Assembly (NCBI GenBank): GCA_029851415.1
Contig: CM056741.1
Span: 164,597,685 to 164,661,684 of the forward strand
Length of the DNA stretch: 64,000 bases
Direction of reading: 5' to 3'
Origin: Eretmocerus hayati
Lineage: Eukaryota > Arthropoda > Insecta > Hymenoptera > Aphelinidae
Both the position numbers and the translations under genes were made by a program. Below the pieces are notes generated by a model. That model had not been told where the DNA came from and did no database searches. It saw only the letters and a program-made list of their open reading frames with translations. Each line of letters starts with the position of its first letter. Position 1 is the first letter of the stretch. Of the stretch, positions 25,370-37,000 are shown piece by piece.

Positions 25370-26019
25370 CCAATGGACTATACAGCCGGGGCGGATCTCG
25401 TGGGGTTTAATGTTTCGTGTTTTTATCATGGCGAGTTTGAGATCCAGCCACTCATCCCAACCAAATTCTCTCCACATTTGCCCGAAAATCATGCCCGTGG
25501 AGCGAGTGAAAACTCCTGAGGGGAGAAAACCGCTCACATTGCTGGGGTGTTATGTATCAACTATTTGATCAGAAAAGTCAAGACCGAGATGGGCGGTCAC
25601 CCATTCAAGTACTAACCGTTTCAGCTCGGCCGATTACCGAAGTTAAGCAACGTTGGGCGCGGTTACTACTTGGATGGGTGACCGACCATCTCGATCTAAT
25701 AAATCTCAACTTGCTGGACTTTTTTGATCGATTAGTTAGCACTTACACGAGAGCAACGCATGAGCGAGAGGCACGAAATGTTACTCCTCTGATGTTTTAT
25801 ACTTACGAGAAGCGGGACGAGCGACGCAAAGGTAGCGTCATAAATGTGACGAACTTTCCGGAGCAGGTTTTCTCCCTTCAGGAGTTTTCCCTCGCTCCAC
25901 GGGCATGATTCCTGGGCGAATGCGGAGAGAAATTAGGTTAGGCTAGATTTCAAAACTGCCACGATAATACACAAAACGTGTTAAATCCGCGAGATCCGCC
26001 CGGTTGTACAGCCCATTGA
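25370..26019. mobile_element. Fold-back element with a 5S rRNA-like core
   Basis: The arms at about 25370-25533 and 25858-26019 are reverse complements with scattered changes; the best block is ATCATGCCCGTGGAGCGAG, followed by AAAACTCCTGA. Between them lies a ~320-base centre holding two opposed 5S-like segments (separate entry). The left arm carries an 84-codon frame on the minus strand (25283-25537); the matching frame in the right arm is broken by stops, so the two arms have aged separately or the left is the source. No transposase. Terminal target duplication not resolved. Confidence 0.65.
25580..25697 (+). pseudogene. 5S rRNA-derived sequence, two 3' halves head to head
   Basis: 25624-25697 resembles the conserved inner part and 3' side of eukaryotic 5S rRNA: GAAGTTAAGCAACG (box A region), then GGGCGCGGTTACTACTTGG and ATGGGTGACCG (box C region). 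25580-25618 is a second copy of only the box C side in the opposite orientation; reversed it reads GGTTAGTACTTGAATGGGTG followed by ACCGCC. The 5' third of 5S rRNA and the closing helix are missing, so this is not a working rRNA gene. It could still bind TFIIIA-type factors, or it may mark a 5S-derived SINE head. Confidence 0.75.
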
Positions 26020-28837
26020 TTCCATGAAGAAAAGAAAGGAAAAAACTTTCAAAATTGGCCTCCTGATGAAACAAGCACTTAATGTAACACTATTATGATT
26101 CAGCTGCGTTTATCACGCCCTTGTATCCCTTATAATAATAGAAGAGCAAATGGACAGTCGCAATAAGAGGCCATGCTCAAGAAGAATCATTCGATCGTCG
26201 CAAATGAGGCTCTTGCTTCGCCAAATGAATCCAAAAGACGTCGAAAAAGAATCGATGAAGAGTGATCACTAGAAGTGGTTTCTGTTCTTATTTCCATAAC
26301 TCGTAGTTCCGTGACGTCCGTTGCATCACCGCATGCATGCACGAATTCGCGCGAGAGTTCCAAGGCTCTTCAGCGGCTCTCCACCAGGTCTCTGATGTGC
26401 AAAAGGAAGAAACGAGCTAAAAGCAATTCCTCCCCTCTCCCCCAGTTCCTCTTTGTCTACCTCTCTTTCTCTCCTGCTTGTGGTGGCGGGTTATATGTTA
26501 GTATGTACTGCGTGTCGGTGGTGGCTCTCGAATTGGGGGTTGGGGTGAGGTGTAGGTATAGTAGTAGCCAAAAACCGATTCGTCGTCGTCGTCGTCGCCA
26601 CCACCGTCCCCTGGTGTTGTATGGAGCGCGAGCATCGCAAAGCAAGGACGGTTGCGCCGGGCATCGATCCACTTCTCTCTTATATACTCTTTCTCTCTCT
26701 TTTGCCTCGTCTCCCGCGCCCGAGAGCCAGCCAGCCAGCCAGTCCTGGGTTATACGCGACAAAAGCCTCTCGCGAAGCCATTCCATCCAAACGACGAGTA
26801 CAGCAGAAAGAACCGACCAAGACTCACGCGAGCTGGAGATAGGAGGTAGAAATACAGAACCAGAACTCTGACAGAGATAGAGAGGGAGGAAGGAACGAGA
26901 AATCGATAGAGGATACATCAGTACATTCGAAATTAGCCTCGGCGAAGGTGATGATGATGTTCCTGGTGTAGAGAGGAACGATAGATCCTCGGATAAATCT
27001 ATGTAGATGTCAAAAATAGCACCCTCAGGACAGTATGATCCAAATATTTCATGGTGTCATTAGTCGCTCTTGTCATAAGTTATATTGGTCGGTTAGCTTT
27101 GAGTAAGATAATCTTTTGATCTCAGATGATTCAATACCTGATCTTTTATTTCATCCTAGCACTTCAAGCTCGACTTCCAGTTCTAGACATAAAGTGTGTC
27201 CAGCAGTTGTAATTAAAGTTTAGCGATTAGGTTCTAATCGTATTGTGACTGGAGAAAAATTCGTCGAAGACATTTTGGGCTAACAAGGGTAGCACCAATC
27301 TTGCGGGTTCCGATGTCGGACCAAACTTTCGGAATCATTTTTTCCTGTGGAAAATGAAGGTATCTCTGAGGATTCAATCCCATGAGTCTCCTCAGAGATA
27401 CAACTAACATTGGACATATGGGCCCATATTAAGGAGTCGTATAGATATAATGGCAATGTTGAGCTCCATGGCTGTATCTTGTGCGAGATCTTGTGGCAGG
27501 GGGCCCAATGGACTGAACCCTTAGAGATACCTTCATTTCTCGACAGAACAGGATGATTCCCCCGAATTTCGCTAAGATCGGTGTTCAGCAAAGTAGGATA
27601 TCTTCTTGTAAGATCATTTAGTCCAATGTCTGATGATGAACTTCAGTCTGGACTTCATAGTTAAGTTATTAATCCAAGAATAGAGTCAGCGCTCTTAACC
27701 CGCTGATCCTGATCTCGGATTGACGACTATGAATCCGAGCCTCAATCTTCAGCAAAACCGAAAATCAGTCACGTGTCCAAATTTAGCTGTGACCGCATAC
27801 TGATTTCCAACCACGTGACTTGATCCAAAACGGTCCATCAACCTGTAAGTTTTTTCTTTCTTCATTTCAATGTGAGACTTACGTCTTGAAAATGAATACT
27901 TGGTACGCGTATAAAGGTCGTCTTCTATATCCAGTCACATCCAAAACATATCATGACAAAAGCAGAAAGTAAATGGAAGTGTTGATGGAAGATCAGTTGA
28001 ATCGATCTCTGTCGCGAATAAAAGTGAGTCGAGTTATGAATATGATAACCGAATCAGCTTGATCCTCTATCTCGTTGCCCCGCCTGATACATACTTACTT
28101 CCTGCATATTTTTCCCCAAATGTCGAATTCTTGTTAATCGTAGTTACATTAAGAAATCCTCAGGTCTCGGCACACCTCCTTTCTTGACCCTGCTTTGATG
28201 AATATGCTTATAGGCTATTGCCGATCGATTCGGAAAGGTTTTTTGAAGTTCTATTCTTATTCTCAAACAAAGTTCTGACTTCACTACTCTCTTGCGATAT
28301 TATTTCAATTTGAGCCATGTGGTAATGAATAAAGAGCTTGTGTGTCCTTCAATTTATGACCTGGATGAACGACATATCATTACCAAAATCGTTGAATACA
28401 CACTCCATAATGATCTATATGAAACAATACACTCAAATTAGAGGTATGATCGAATCCATCACTGAATGAGTGCAAAAATATTGTTTGCTCTGTAAAGATT
28501 TCATCCTGGGCCATAGAATAGTGATTTGTTTGGAAATTATTCTCTGAAAGCATTAACAGATGAAGAATGAAACTAATTCTGCGATTGACAATTTTCCATC
28601 TTTTGTGTTTCAGATCGAGTTTGCTCAACTGGTGTAGAAGAAGCAGAACACGAGTCATATCAGAAAAAAATGGAAATTCAATAAATGGCTTCTGTGAGGA
28701 AAGGGATGTAGTGAAGAAAGCGATGAAAAATGAAGAATCAAGATTTTAGATGAGTGTTCAGAGTTATTAGTAGAACTCTCAGTGAAAAGTTCCAGTTCCA
28801 TATTGACTCAAAGTGATTTTTGCAGTCTGGCAGTTTG
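26020..28837. other. Non-coding stretch with a CT-rich island
   Basis: 26270-26900 is GC- and CT-rich with overlapping long frames on both strands (198 and 153 codons). These are low-complexity shadows: Arg/Ser-rich, no domain, no splice context. A perfect 13-base hairpin (GTATCTCTGAGGA) is at 27360-27401, and a weaker fold-back partner lies at 27519-27560. Confidence 0.4.
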
Positions 28838-28976
28838 TTCAGTGAATATGTTTGTGCGTCTGTGAAGTCTTGTAGAAAAAGTGTTGAACATTAATCTAGA
28901 CTGAGGACATCCAGCCAGTCAAGTTTCCGCAGCAATCCTCGCCTGACACAGCATAGACATCCTCTTATTCAGCCAG
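28838..28976 (+). promoter_or_regulatory. Candidate initiator and short untranslated exon
   Basis: TTCAGTG at 28838-28844 fits the arthropod initiator, and a consensus donor CAG|GTAAGT lies at 28976/28977. No ATG-led frame of any length fits between them. This is a sequence-only guess at a non-coding first exon; no TATA box or downstream element was found. Confidence 0.2.
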
Positions 28977-31900
28977 GTAAGTCTCGAAAGCTGTCATTTT
29001 ATCAAACTTCTGAGTCATCAGCACAGTGCTCCTGATCCAAATTTTATTATGATCTTCAAATAGCAATTTTTCAATCAACATTGTGCATAGATAGGCTCAA
29101 CAAAAGTGATGAACGAAAAACATTTTTCCCATACTCGTTTTCTCGAAAAATTCATCTTGAGATCGAGATGTCTTGACATACAGGTTCCAGTGAACTATAC
29201 AATATCCAAAAAATGAAAATCTAGTTGAATAGTCCAAAATGATGTTTCGCGAAAGTTGAGTATTATGTGTGGTCCCATGAATTTCCAACGTATTACGCCG
29301 AATTTCCGGCCAACGCCTACTTCACGAAAAGTGATGATCTGTTAAAAGAGGTTACATACTGACTTAATTCCTTTGAATCTCTGCGCCAGTTTCTACCTTT
29401 CGCGAAATCCTGGATCAAATCTCGTTTCCTTTTTTGACCTGAACTTGAAACTTTACGCTTGAATGAGAGAATGGTTCTCGTTGCATGATCATGTAGTTCA
29501 TTCACGGTACATTTTTGTATGAAAATTTTGCGATTTCCAAGATTTTGGTAGGTACTATTATCGCCTCCAAGGTGTGTCAATGCAGCAGATTCTGGAGCAG
29601 GTTATTATCAAAGAAGAGACAAGTTCTTGGGTCCAGATACTTGGATGAATCGATCCAAGACCACCGCTTCCTTCAATTTGAATGATAGATCGACTGGTGC
29701 ATTACACGTGGAACAGATTACAGCTCATTCTTATTTGAATCCGATTTATTGGTCATGATCCAAAGTCTTCTCCACTACGAAATACATTTGTTTCTTATTA
29801 AAGAATTGACTTGCTTACTAGAAGGGTTTAGGGATTGCGGTTCGCGAATTCAGCTGAAGCTTGAGCTTAGGCTTTGAACATAATCTTTTAGTGGTCCGGG
29901 GAGACGTTTATTTTTCAAAGAGTTTCAGAGCCAGATTCGTGTGACCTGCATTTCCTATTTTTTTCTGGCCAGGTGAGCAGCTGATTTTACCTAGAAGAGT
30001 GACGTCACGCAAATGAAATGCGCGAATGGTGCACAAAAATCTTTGAAAATAAATGAGAGACAGGTCGGGACAGACTCTTGGCCGAGCTGATGCATAACGG
30101 CCGCATTGGGAGAGTTGGCGATGGTGCTTCAATGGATTCGGTTCATCTGCATTCTTTGAGTTATCGAGCTAACGCGTACAGGTCTCTCCAACAAAATCGA
30201 TTTTCCCTCAACAAATTGGTGGAATTGATGATCTCAGCTCTTTTGCTGCAGCAATAACTTTCACCCTCATGAATCTATTGGAACACGTGGGGACATTCCT
30301 GATCGATCAAATTTGAATCTTAGAATCGCAGAAGCACCGCCAACTCGATCTCCTCCAGCGGATAGGACGCGTGTGATGGCTGGCTCTTCTCTTCCTGTCG
30401 TCCATACATATCGTAACTTTTTCATGGATGGAGCATCGCGCATAGAGAGCATCAGAGCAGGGTGGCACACACGGCGGCGTCGCTTCTGCTCATCGCGTGC
30501 GGCTCTTGCTTGCCACTCGTTCAATACTTTGCCTGGACGTGGGCCACGTATGTATCTCTATCTACATGGATATATATCCAAAGGCCATCGCGGGGGCATT
30601 CAGAAGAGGAGAGGGGAAGCGTTTCGCTTGAGGCTCCTTTCGCTCGTTCGTCCACCCGCTATGTTATATATCCTGATGCTTTATACAGAGTACATAACTA
30701 GGAGATATATAATTCGAGTGACGCTCATCGCATCGACCAAGAGGAGTCTTCTCTCTTGGTTGACCCAACCGTGATATGACAGAATGTGCGCATGTAAGGC
30801 CCTTCACCTGCATGCAGTCTATCCTATATACTTTATAGGATATTTCAGAGTCTTGTTCAGAGTCGTTTGAATGTTTCTGAGATGCGTGAGGTATAGAGCC
30901 TGATGGTGGCCGGAAGCTCGACTCTTGGCGAGTGGCCGCTCGCGCTTGCCATAAGAGAGCATCCAAAGAAGCAATGCGATGCGATGCTCTCACCTGGCCT
31001 GGCCCACGCTCACTCACACACATGCATCTGTTGCTTATAACCGACCATCATCATCGTCGTTGGCCAACGGCATGGCAGAGAAAGAACGCTATATAAACCA
31101 TGGCCGGTTTCGCACTGAACGCTTTTACGTATACGCACATGATGCTATGTTATGCGAGTTTGGGAGCAACTTGTGCCGGTGCGCTGATGTTCTCTGATGG
31201 CTGCCTCTCTTGATTCTCTGGCAAGTGGTGGCTGGCTGGCTTATTTTGCGATGTATGCGCGATGGCGATGTGTCGACTGAAATTCACGAGAATGCCGCCT
31301 GATGTCTCGTTCCTCGATTGAGGCACATGTCGGATTAGTATGAAATGAATGCTCTGGGAGAATTGAGCGCGAAAAGTGGCCCAATAAGAAAGCCCAAGAA
31401 AATGGAATACGCATTCGCAATAATTGAGTATATGTTCGATTTTGTAATATCATCAAAATTCAATTGTATTTGCACCAGAGACTCTTATTTTATCTGGCTA
31501 GCTTGCCTCTCTGGTGGATACTTCTGTAAAATGTCTTCTTCTACAGAGATCTGAGCATGAGTGAATCCAAGTAAACCAGTTGATGATGATAGGTAGACTA
31601 AAAGAGAATGTGATACAAGAGTTGACCTCTTGAATCAGCTACGCCATCAGAAGCTAACACGACTCAACAAGAATTGATCAATCAAAGAATTTTACATTAG
31701 CTTGGACGCTGACTTTTCGTACACATTAATTACCACGGCGGATGAAGTTTTGATCGAGTCTAATCATTATCTAGTTTTTGATGGTACTAGTTCATGAGTT
31801 CCATGATGGGAACACTGAAAATCAGATAACGAACATGAGCTTACATATGTTGCAATACCGGCACTTTTTTGGTGGCAGAACATATATTAGAATCAACTGC

Positions 31901-33383
31901 GATACCTGATTAGTTATCATTCATGCTTCAATTCTTGTTCAATCGATTGAAATTTCTGTATGCGTATCGATTGAGTACATAGATTATGTATTCTGATATC
32001 GCAGTACACTCTTATCCCCTGATTCAAATTATTGCATTTGTTGAAAATTGTTCTTGATAGCTCACCTTCATTCAGATGTGATCATCTTTTATGGTTATGA
32101 AAGTGAATAAATTTATAACTCGAAAAAAACAAATGAAAGAGAGGTTTTATTCACGCCAAGATCTTCGTTCAACAATCAGGATCTTATTACACGAGCGCCT
32201 CTAAATGTCAACTCCATTCTCATTTCATCATAAATATGTCGAAAAAATTAGTATGTGTGATTGGAATCGAAGATTGGTATCGAAAATACACGCGCCTTGC
32301 GTACATTATATTCATCAATACAGAGCTTCTTGTCAAATAAAGTCGAGGTCACGCTCAGCAATTTCTCATTCCATCGACGTTGTTATCTGATTGAACTGTG
32401 ACAACGCAGTAGTGGCTCGATAATTTTTTGATAAGTAATTTTTTTTCTTAGGCGCGCGTGAAGAATTGAAACTTTTTCGGCATCACAGCGTTTCATCATT
32501 GATATCTTGATAATTCGTCAAATTGAAACGACATGAATTTTTCGATTTGCTAGATACTGTGAAACTAATACCTACGCCGCCGCATTATTGAGAAGGAGAG
32601 AGAGCAAAGTAGGCACGATCAGCCAACGACTGCCACTGATCAAGACAGTGAACGAACGAAAAGCGTCACCATAGACGATATCAGGTGTGAATGACTGTGC
32701 AAAAGATCTCCAGAAAGATGTGGCCAATTAGAGACGACAGCAGTAAAAAAACGAGCGGTAAAATAAGAAAACCTTAGTGCGAACCATAACAAGGGCAATC
32801 ATACCGACTCGCATCAGGTTGATGTGATGTAGAAGTTCGTCTGAAAACCTCGACAGTTTCTCTTGATTCTGGTATCATTTTAACCTAAATAGTTCTCTTA
32901 TCTAGCGAACCTTTTCCGTCCAAGGATTGAGCTCCAAACATTACTGCGTATGCACCAGGCACACAGCATCTCTGCTGTATGTAACTCCTCGTACACATCC
33001 ATGAAAATTTTTTCCATGTAACAGCATCTTCCTTTATCAACTCCAATTGCCCTGATGTGGTCGTCAAAGAATCGCATAATTTCAATTTTTGATTCGTAAT
33101 AAGCTGCTTTCATGTGATGATGTTTCCAATTGGCAAGTATGAATCTTAATCATAACCCATAACCCACATTCGTTGGATTTCCGTGAAAACGCATCATCAG
33201 GACATTACAATGTGCCTCAGGGCTCTGAGTGTATGTGTGGTGTGGGGCATTTTATACCATACCATCATAAGTGAGGAGAAATTGTCCATTTCAGAAAGTT
33301 TCAGAAAATTCATTTTGTAAATTTACGTTCAGGTTCTGCTGAACTTAAGTTCTGGAACCTTTAGCGAGGTCTCATATTGGGTA
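28977..33383. other. Non-coding stretch left of the copia element
   Basis: AT-rich with a CT/GC-rich patch at about 30300-31250. Short frames at 29317-29580 and 32885-33113 (both minus) have no recognisable domain. No RNA gene or long repeat was recognised. Confidence 0.4.
33379..33383. repeat. Target-site duplication GGGTA (left copy)
   Basis: Directly abuts the left LTR and is identical to 38820-38824. Five bases is the usual copia duplication length. Confidence 0.9.
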
Positions 33384-33840
33384 TGTTGTAAGGTGAGGAC
33401 CGGGATTGATTAAAGATTGTCTTAACTAAAATATCGATTTGCTCTTTATTGAAGAGCACACGAGAGTACGTCTTTATGGGAAGAAAACCACGAGAGATCT
33501 AGAGAGGCTGCCAGCCGGTGGCATCGTTTATATAGCCCGGCATCGGGCCTACAAGCAAGCCAAAGGTTTCTGATGCAATGAAAAATCAGGAGGCTCTAAG
33601 CAAAATGTATGTTAACTAAATGGAAACACGACGGGCTTGCCGTGCGCCCATAGCAAACCGTGTAAACTGAGGGGCCCGCCGTATTCGCCCCTGCCACGAA
33701 TGCGGTAGCGCAGCCTTGAGAAAAATGTACCAGCAGCCCAATGCACGAGCAGCATTAGGCGCGAGCAGCCCAATGCCCGAGGCGCTGAGCAGAGACAAGT
33801 TTGATATTGCCTTTACGAAATTATTCAAGGCTTTTCTACA
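33384..33840 (-). repeat. 3' LTR of the copia element
   Basis: 457 bases, identical by eye to 38363-38819. On the minus strand it starts TGTAGAAAAG and ends CTTACAACA, giving the TG...CA ends of LTRs. It holds a TATA-like CTATATAAA near 33525-33535 and AATAAA (reverse of 33445-33450), which would serve as the poly(A) signal here. Confidence 0.95.
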
Positions 33841-33852
33841 CGCCCCCTCAAA
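33841..33852 (-). other. Polypurine tract of the copia element
   Basis: On the minus strand TTTGAGGGGGCG lies directly against the 3' LTR. This purine run is the expected primer site for plus-strand DNA synthesis. Confidence 0.75.
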
Positions 33853-34059
33853 CTTGGATCGGTCTCTTTTCGAGTTTCAAATTTCAAATGAAAATCCTCT
33901 CTGAAGCTTTACAGCTCAACAGACGTACTCTCTTGTACTCGCTGGGAAATACATATGATCCAACATTCGTTCGTGGATGAGGGGAAACCCAGAAAAACCC
34001 TCATCGGATCATGATATTCATATTCATCATACAACATATATTCATCATACTACATATCA

Positions 34060-37000
34060 TTATTTCAAATTCAATCCAGCTCGCAGCTCAACGAATTTGG
34101 GTTCTGCCAATGGTTTGGTCATCATATCTGCCAATTGAGAACCTGTGGGAATATGTTCAAGCCTTATTATCTTATTCTCGACTTGTTCTCGAGAGAAGTG
34201 ATATTTTACGTCTATATGTTTTGATCTTTTGTGGCCAGTTGGGTTTTTGGCAATACTAATACAACCGTTGTTATCCTCATAAATGAGTATTGGTTTTGGG
34301 ATTTCAAATTTGATACTTGAGGCTAATGATTTGAGCCACATCGCCTCTCTTACAGCTTCGAATAGAGCCATATATTCTGCTTCAGTGGACGAAGCCGCAA
34401 CTGAATTTTGCTTTCTAGTATTCCAGCAAATTGTACATCGTTCAAACAATTTGAACACAAAACCTGTAGTGCTTTTACGGTCTGTCCCATCATTGCCAGC
34501 CCAATCAGAATCAACATAGCCACACAAGATCTCATCGTAATCTCCTCTCGCAAAAGTTAATTTCAAATCAATTGTACCTTTAAGGTACCGTAGTACTCTC
34601 TTCAGACACTGCCATAACTCTTTGTTATTTTTATTTGTGTATCTGCTCAGGATACTCACTGCAGCACTGAGATCGGGTCTAGTGCATATCATTATATACA
34701 TTAAGCATCCGATTAGACTTTGGCAAGGTGCTTCATATTTCTCATTTGAATTCAAAGCATCATAGTTCAATTTACTTGGAAGTGGTGTTTTGACAGGCTT
34801 AGAATCAATCATTCCAAACTTTGTCAAAACGGTCTTGATATAAGAGCTTTGATCTAGACTTATTTGATCATTTTCCCTGATAATCTTTATTCCAAGAAAA
34901 AGTTTGATTTCTTTCAAATCTGTCATGCAAAATCTACTTTGGAGATATATTTTGAAATTAATCATCGTTGCCATTTTGGCAGTAATGATTATGACATCGT
35001 CTACGTAGAGTACCACGTAAATATTTTCATCAATATTCAATCTATCAAGGATATAAATACAACGATCAACTGATGAATTCCGGAAGCCGTATTTATAGAG
35101 TTCTTCCTCGAAAGTCTTGAACCAACACCTTGCTCCTTGTTTTAAACCATACAAGGCTTTGAGTAATCTACAGACTTGATCTCTACTTGATTCGACTCCT
35201 TCGGGGACTTTCATATAGATTTCTTCTTCGAGCTTGCCATTCAGGAATGCTGTTTTGACATCCATGTGATGCACCAACAGATTGAATTGATTAGCGAAAG
35301 CTATTAGTAGTCTGAAGCTCGAAATTCTAGCAACTGGCGCAAAGGTCTCATCGTAGTCAATCAAATATTTCTGACTGAATCCACGAGCCACAAGACGGGC
35401 TTTATATTTTGAAGGATTTCCGAATTCATCGAGTTTCGTTGTAAACACCCATTTGCAATCAACAATATTCTTATTGTCAGGCCTAGGAACTAATATCCAA
35501 GTTTTATTTATCATCAGTGAATGAAGTTCATCTCTGATAGCCTGTTCCCACAAATCTCTATCACGTCTGTACTTTATCTCATGAAATGATTGAGGAATCT
35601 CACAAAGGAGAGACGTAGCACATAATATGTAGTCATCTACTCGGTTGTCTTCCTCGTATGAAATATTTGGATGTTGTCTGAGTCTACCACTTCTACGGAG
35701 CTGTAAATCTCCCTGCAGATCTTTGTTCTTTTCTGAGCAAGTGCTAGTATCTGGTGTCTTTCCAGATTTATCGCCAACGCGATTCAATTCACTTCTATCG
35801 TCAGAGATTCGAGCTGTTGCTCTGTGATCGTGATATGATTCCAATCTATCTGATCTCTCTGTATCAGCTTTATGGGATCTATCATTGTCTGATTTTTCAG
35901 TATCAGATTTACGAGATTCGACTGACTTTGGCGAATTGCTACGAGTGTCAGTTTCGTCAACTGAGGAGCTACCACGGTAACTTCCTACTAGTCTCATGTC
36001 GGGTCTCGACTTAAGGTAACTAAATTCGTCAATTATCACATCTCTGACAGTTGTGAATTTCCCAGATAGGGGATCGTAAACCTTGTACCCATTTGGTTCA
36101 TAACCAACTAGCACTGCTTTCCAGGATTTTTCGTCAAACTTTCTCTTTCTGATTTTATTATGAACAAAAACTGTTGCACCAAATATTCTTAGATATTTTA
36201 TCTGTGGCTTCCTCTTATGCCACATTTCATACGGAGTTTTGTGAAATTTCAAGGCTCTAGTTGGGGTCAAATTTATCAAATATGTTGCAGTTAAGACTGC
36301 TTCACCCCAAAAAACTTTATCCAATTCTGCTGCATGAATCATTGACCGAGCTCTCTCGGTTATAGTGCGAATCATTCTCTCAGCTACACCATTTTGTTGT
36401 GGGGTATGCGGTACGGTTAAATGATAACTTATGCCGTTTGAGACGAAAAATTCTTTCATTCCTCTCGACAAATATTCACCCCCATTATCACAATAAAAAT
36501 TGACAATTTTCAAATCAAAATGACTTTCACTTTTGGCAACAAAATCTCTAAAGATTTGATGGACATCGGATTTATACTTTATCAAATAAACAACACAATA
36601 ATGTGTAAATTCATCTATGAAAAGAACAAAATAATTTTTACCATTTATGCTTGAGGGAGTGATTGGACCGCAAACATCCGAGTGAACCATAAACAAGGGT
36701 CTATCAACATAACTTTTATCTTTAGTTCTTTGGAATGCTAATCTCGCTTGCTTGCCACTGATGCAAGCTTCACATATTTCATCATGTGGTATTATAGAGC
36801 ATATCTGATCGATATCTTCGACCATTTTATGACTTTTCAATTCTAAGAATTTGGACTTCCCAATATGTCCCAATCTTTGGTGCCACAAATTAAACGAGGG
36901 TATCTTTTCGATGACCATATTATGTGCTTGTGGGTTACTTTGTTGTTTTATGAGTGTAAATTCTATCGAAATCAATTTTTCAAAAGGCTTACCACGAACG

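Noticed and set aside
25624..25697. Functional 5S rRNA gene
   Set aside because: The 5' third and the closing helix are absent, and a second opposed fragment lies next to it; only a derived fragment.
25552..25908. 118-codon frame across the 5S-like core
   Set aside because: It overlaps the 5S-derived sequence and a palindrome; not a protein gene.
26275..26918. Overlapping 198- and 153-codon frames on opposite strands
   Set aside because: CT/GC-rich low-complexity sequence open on both strands; the peptides are Arg/Ser-rich with no domain and no splice context.
32885..33113. Overlapping minus-strand frames of 66 and 71 codons just left of the copia element
   Set aside because: A possible 3'-terminal exon reading GAQSLDGKGSLDKRTI was considered, but no upstream exon or family match was found.
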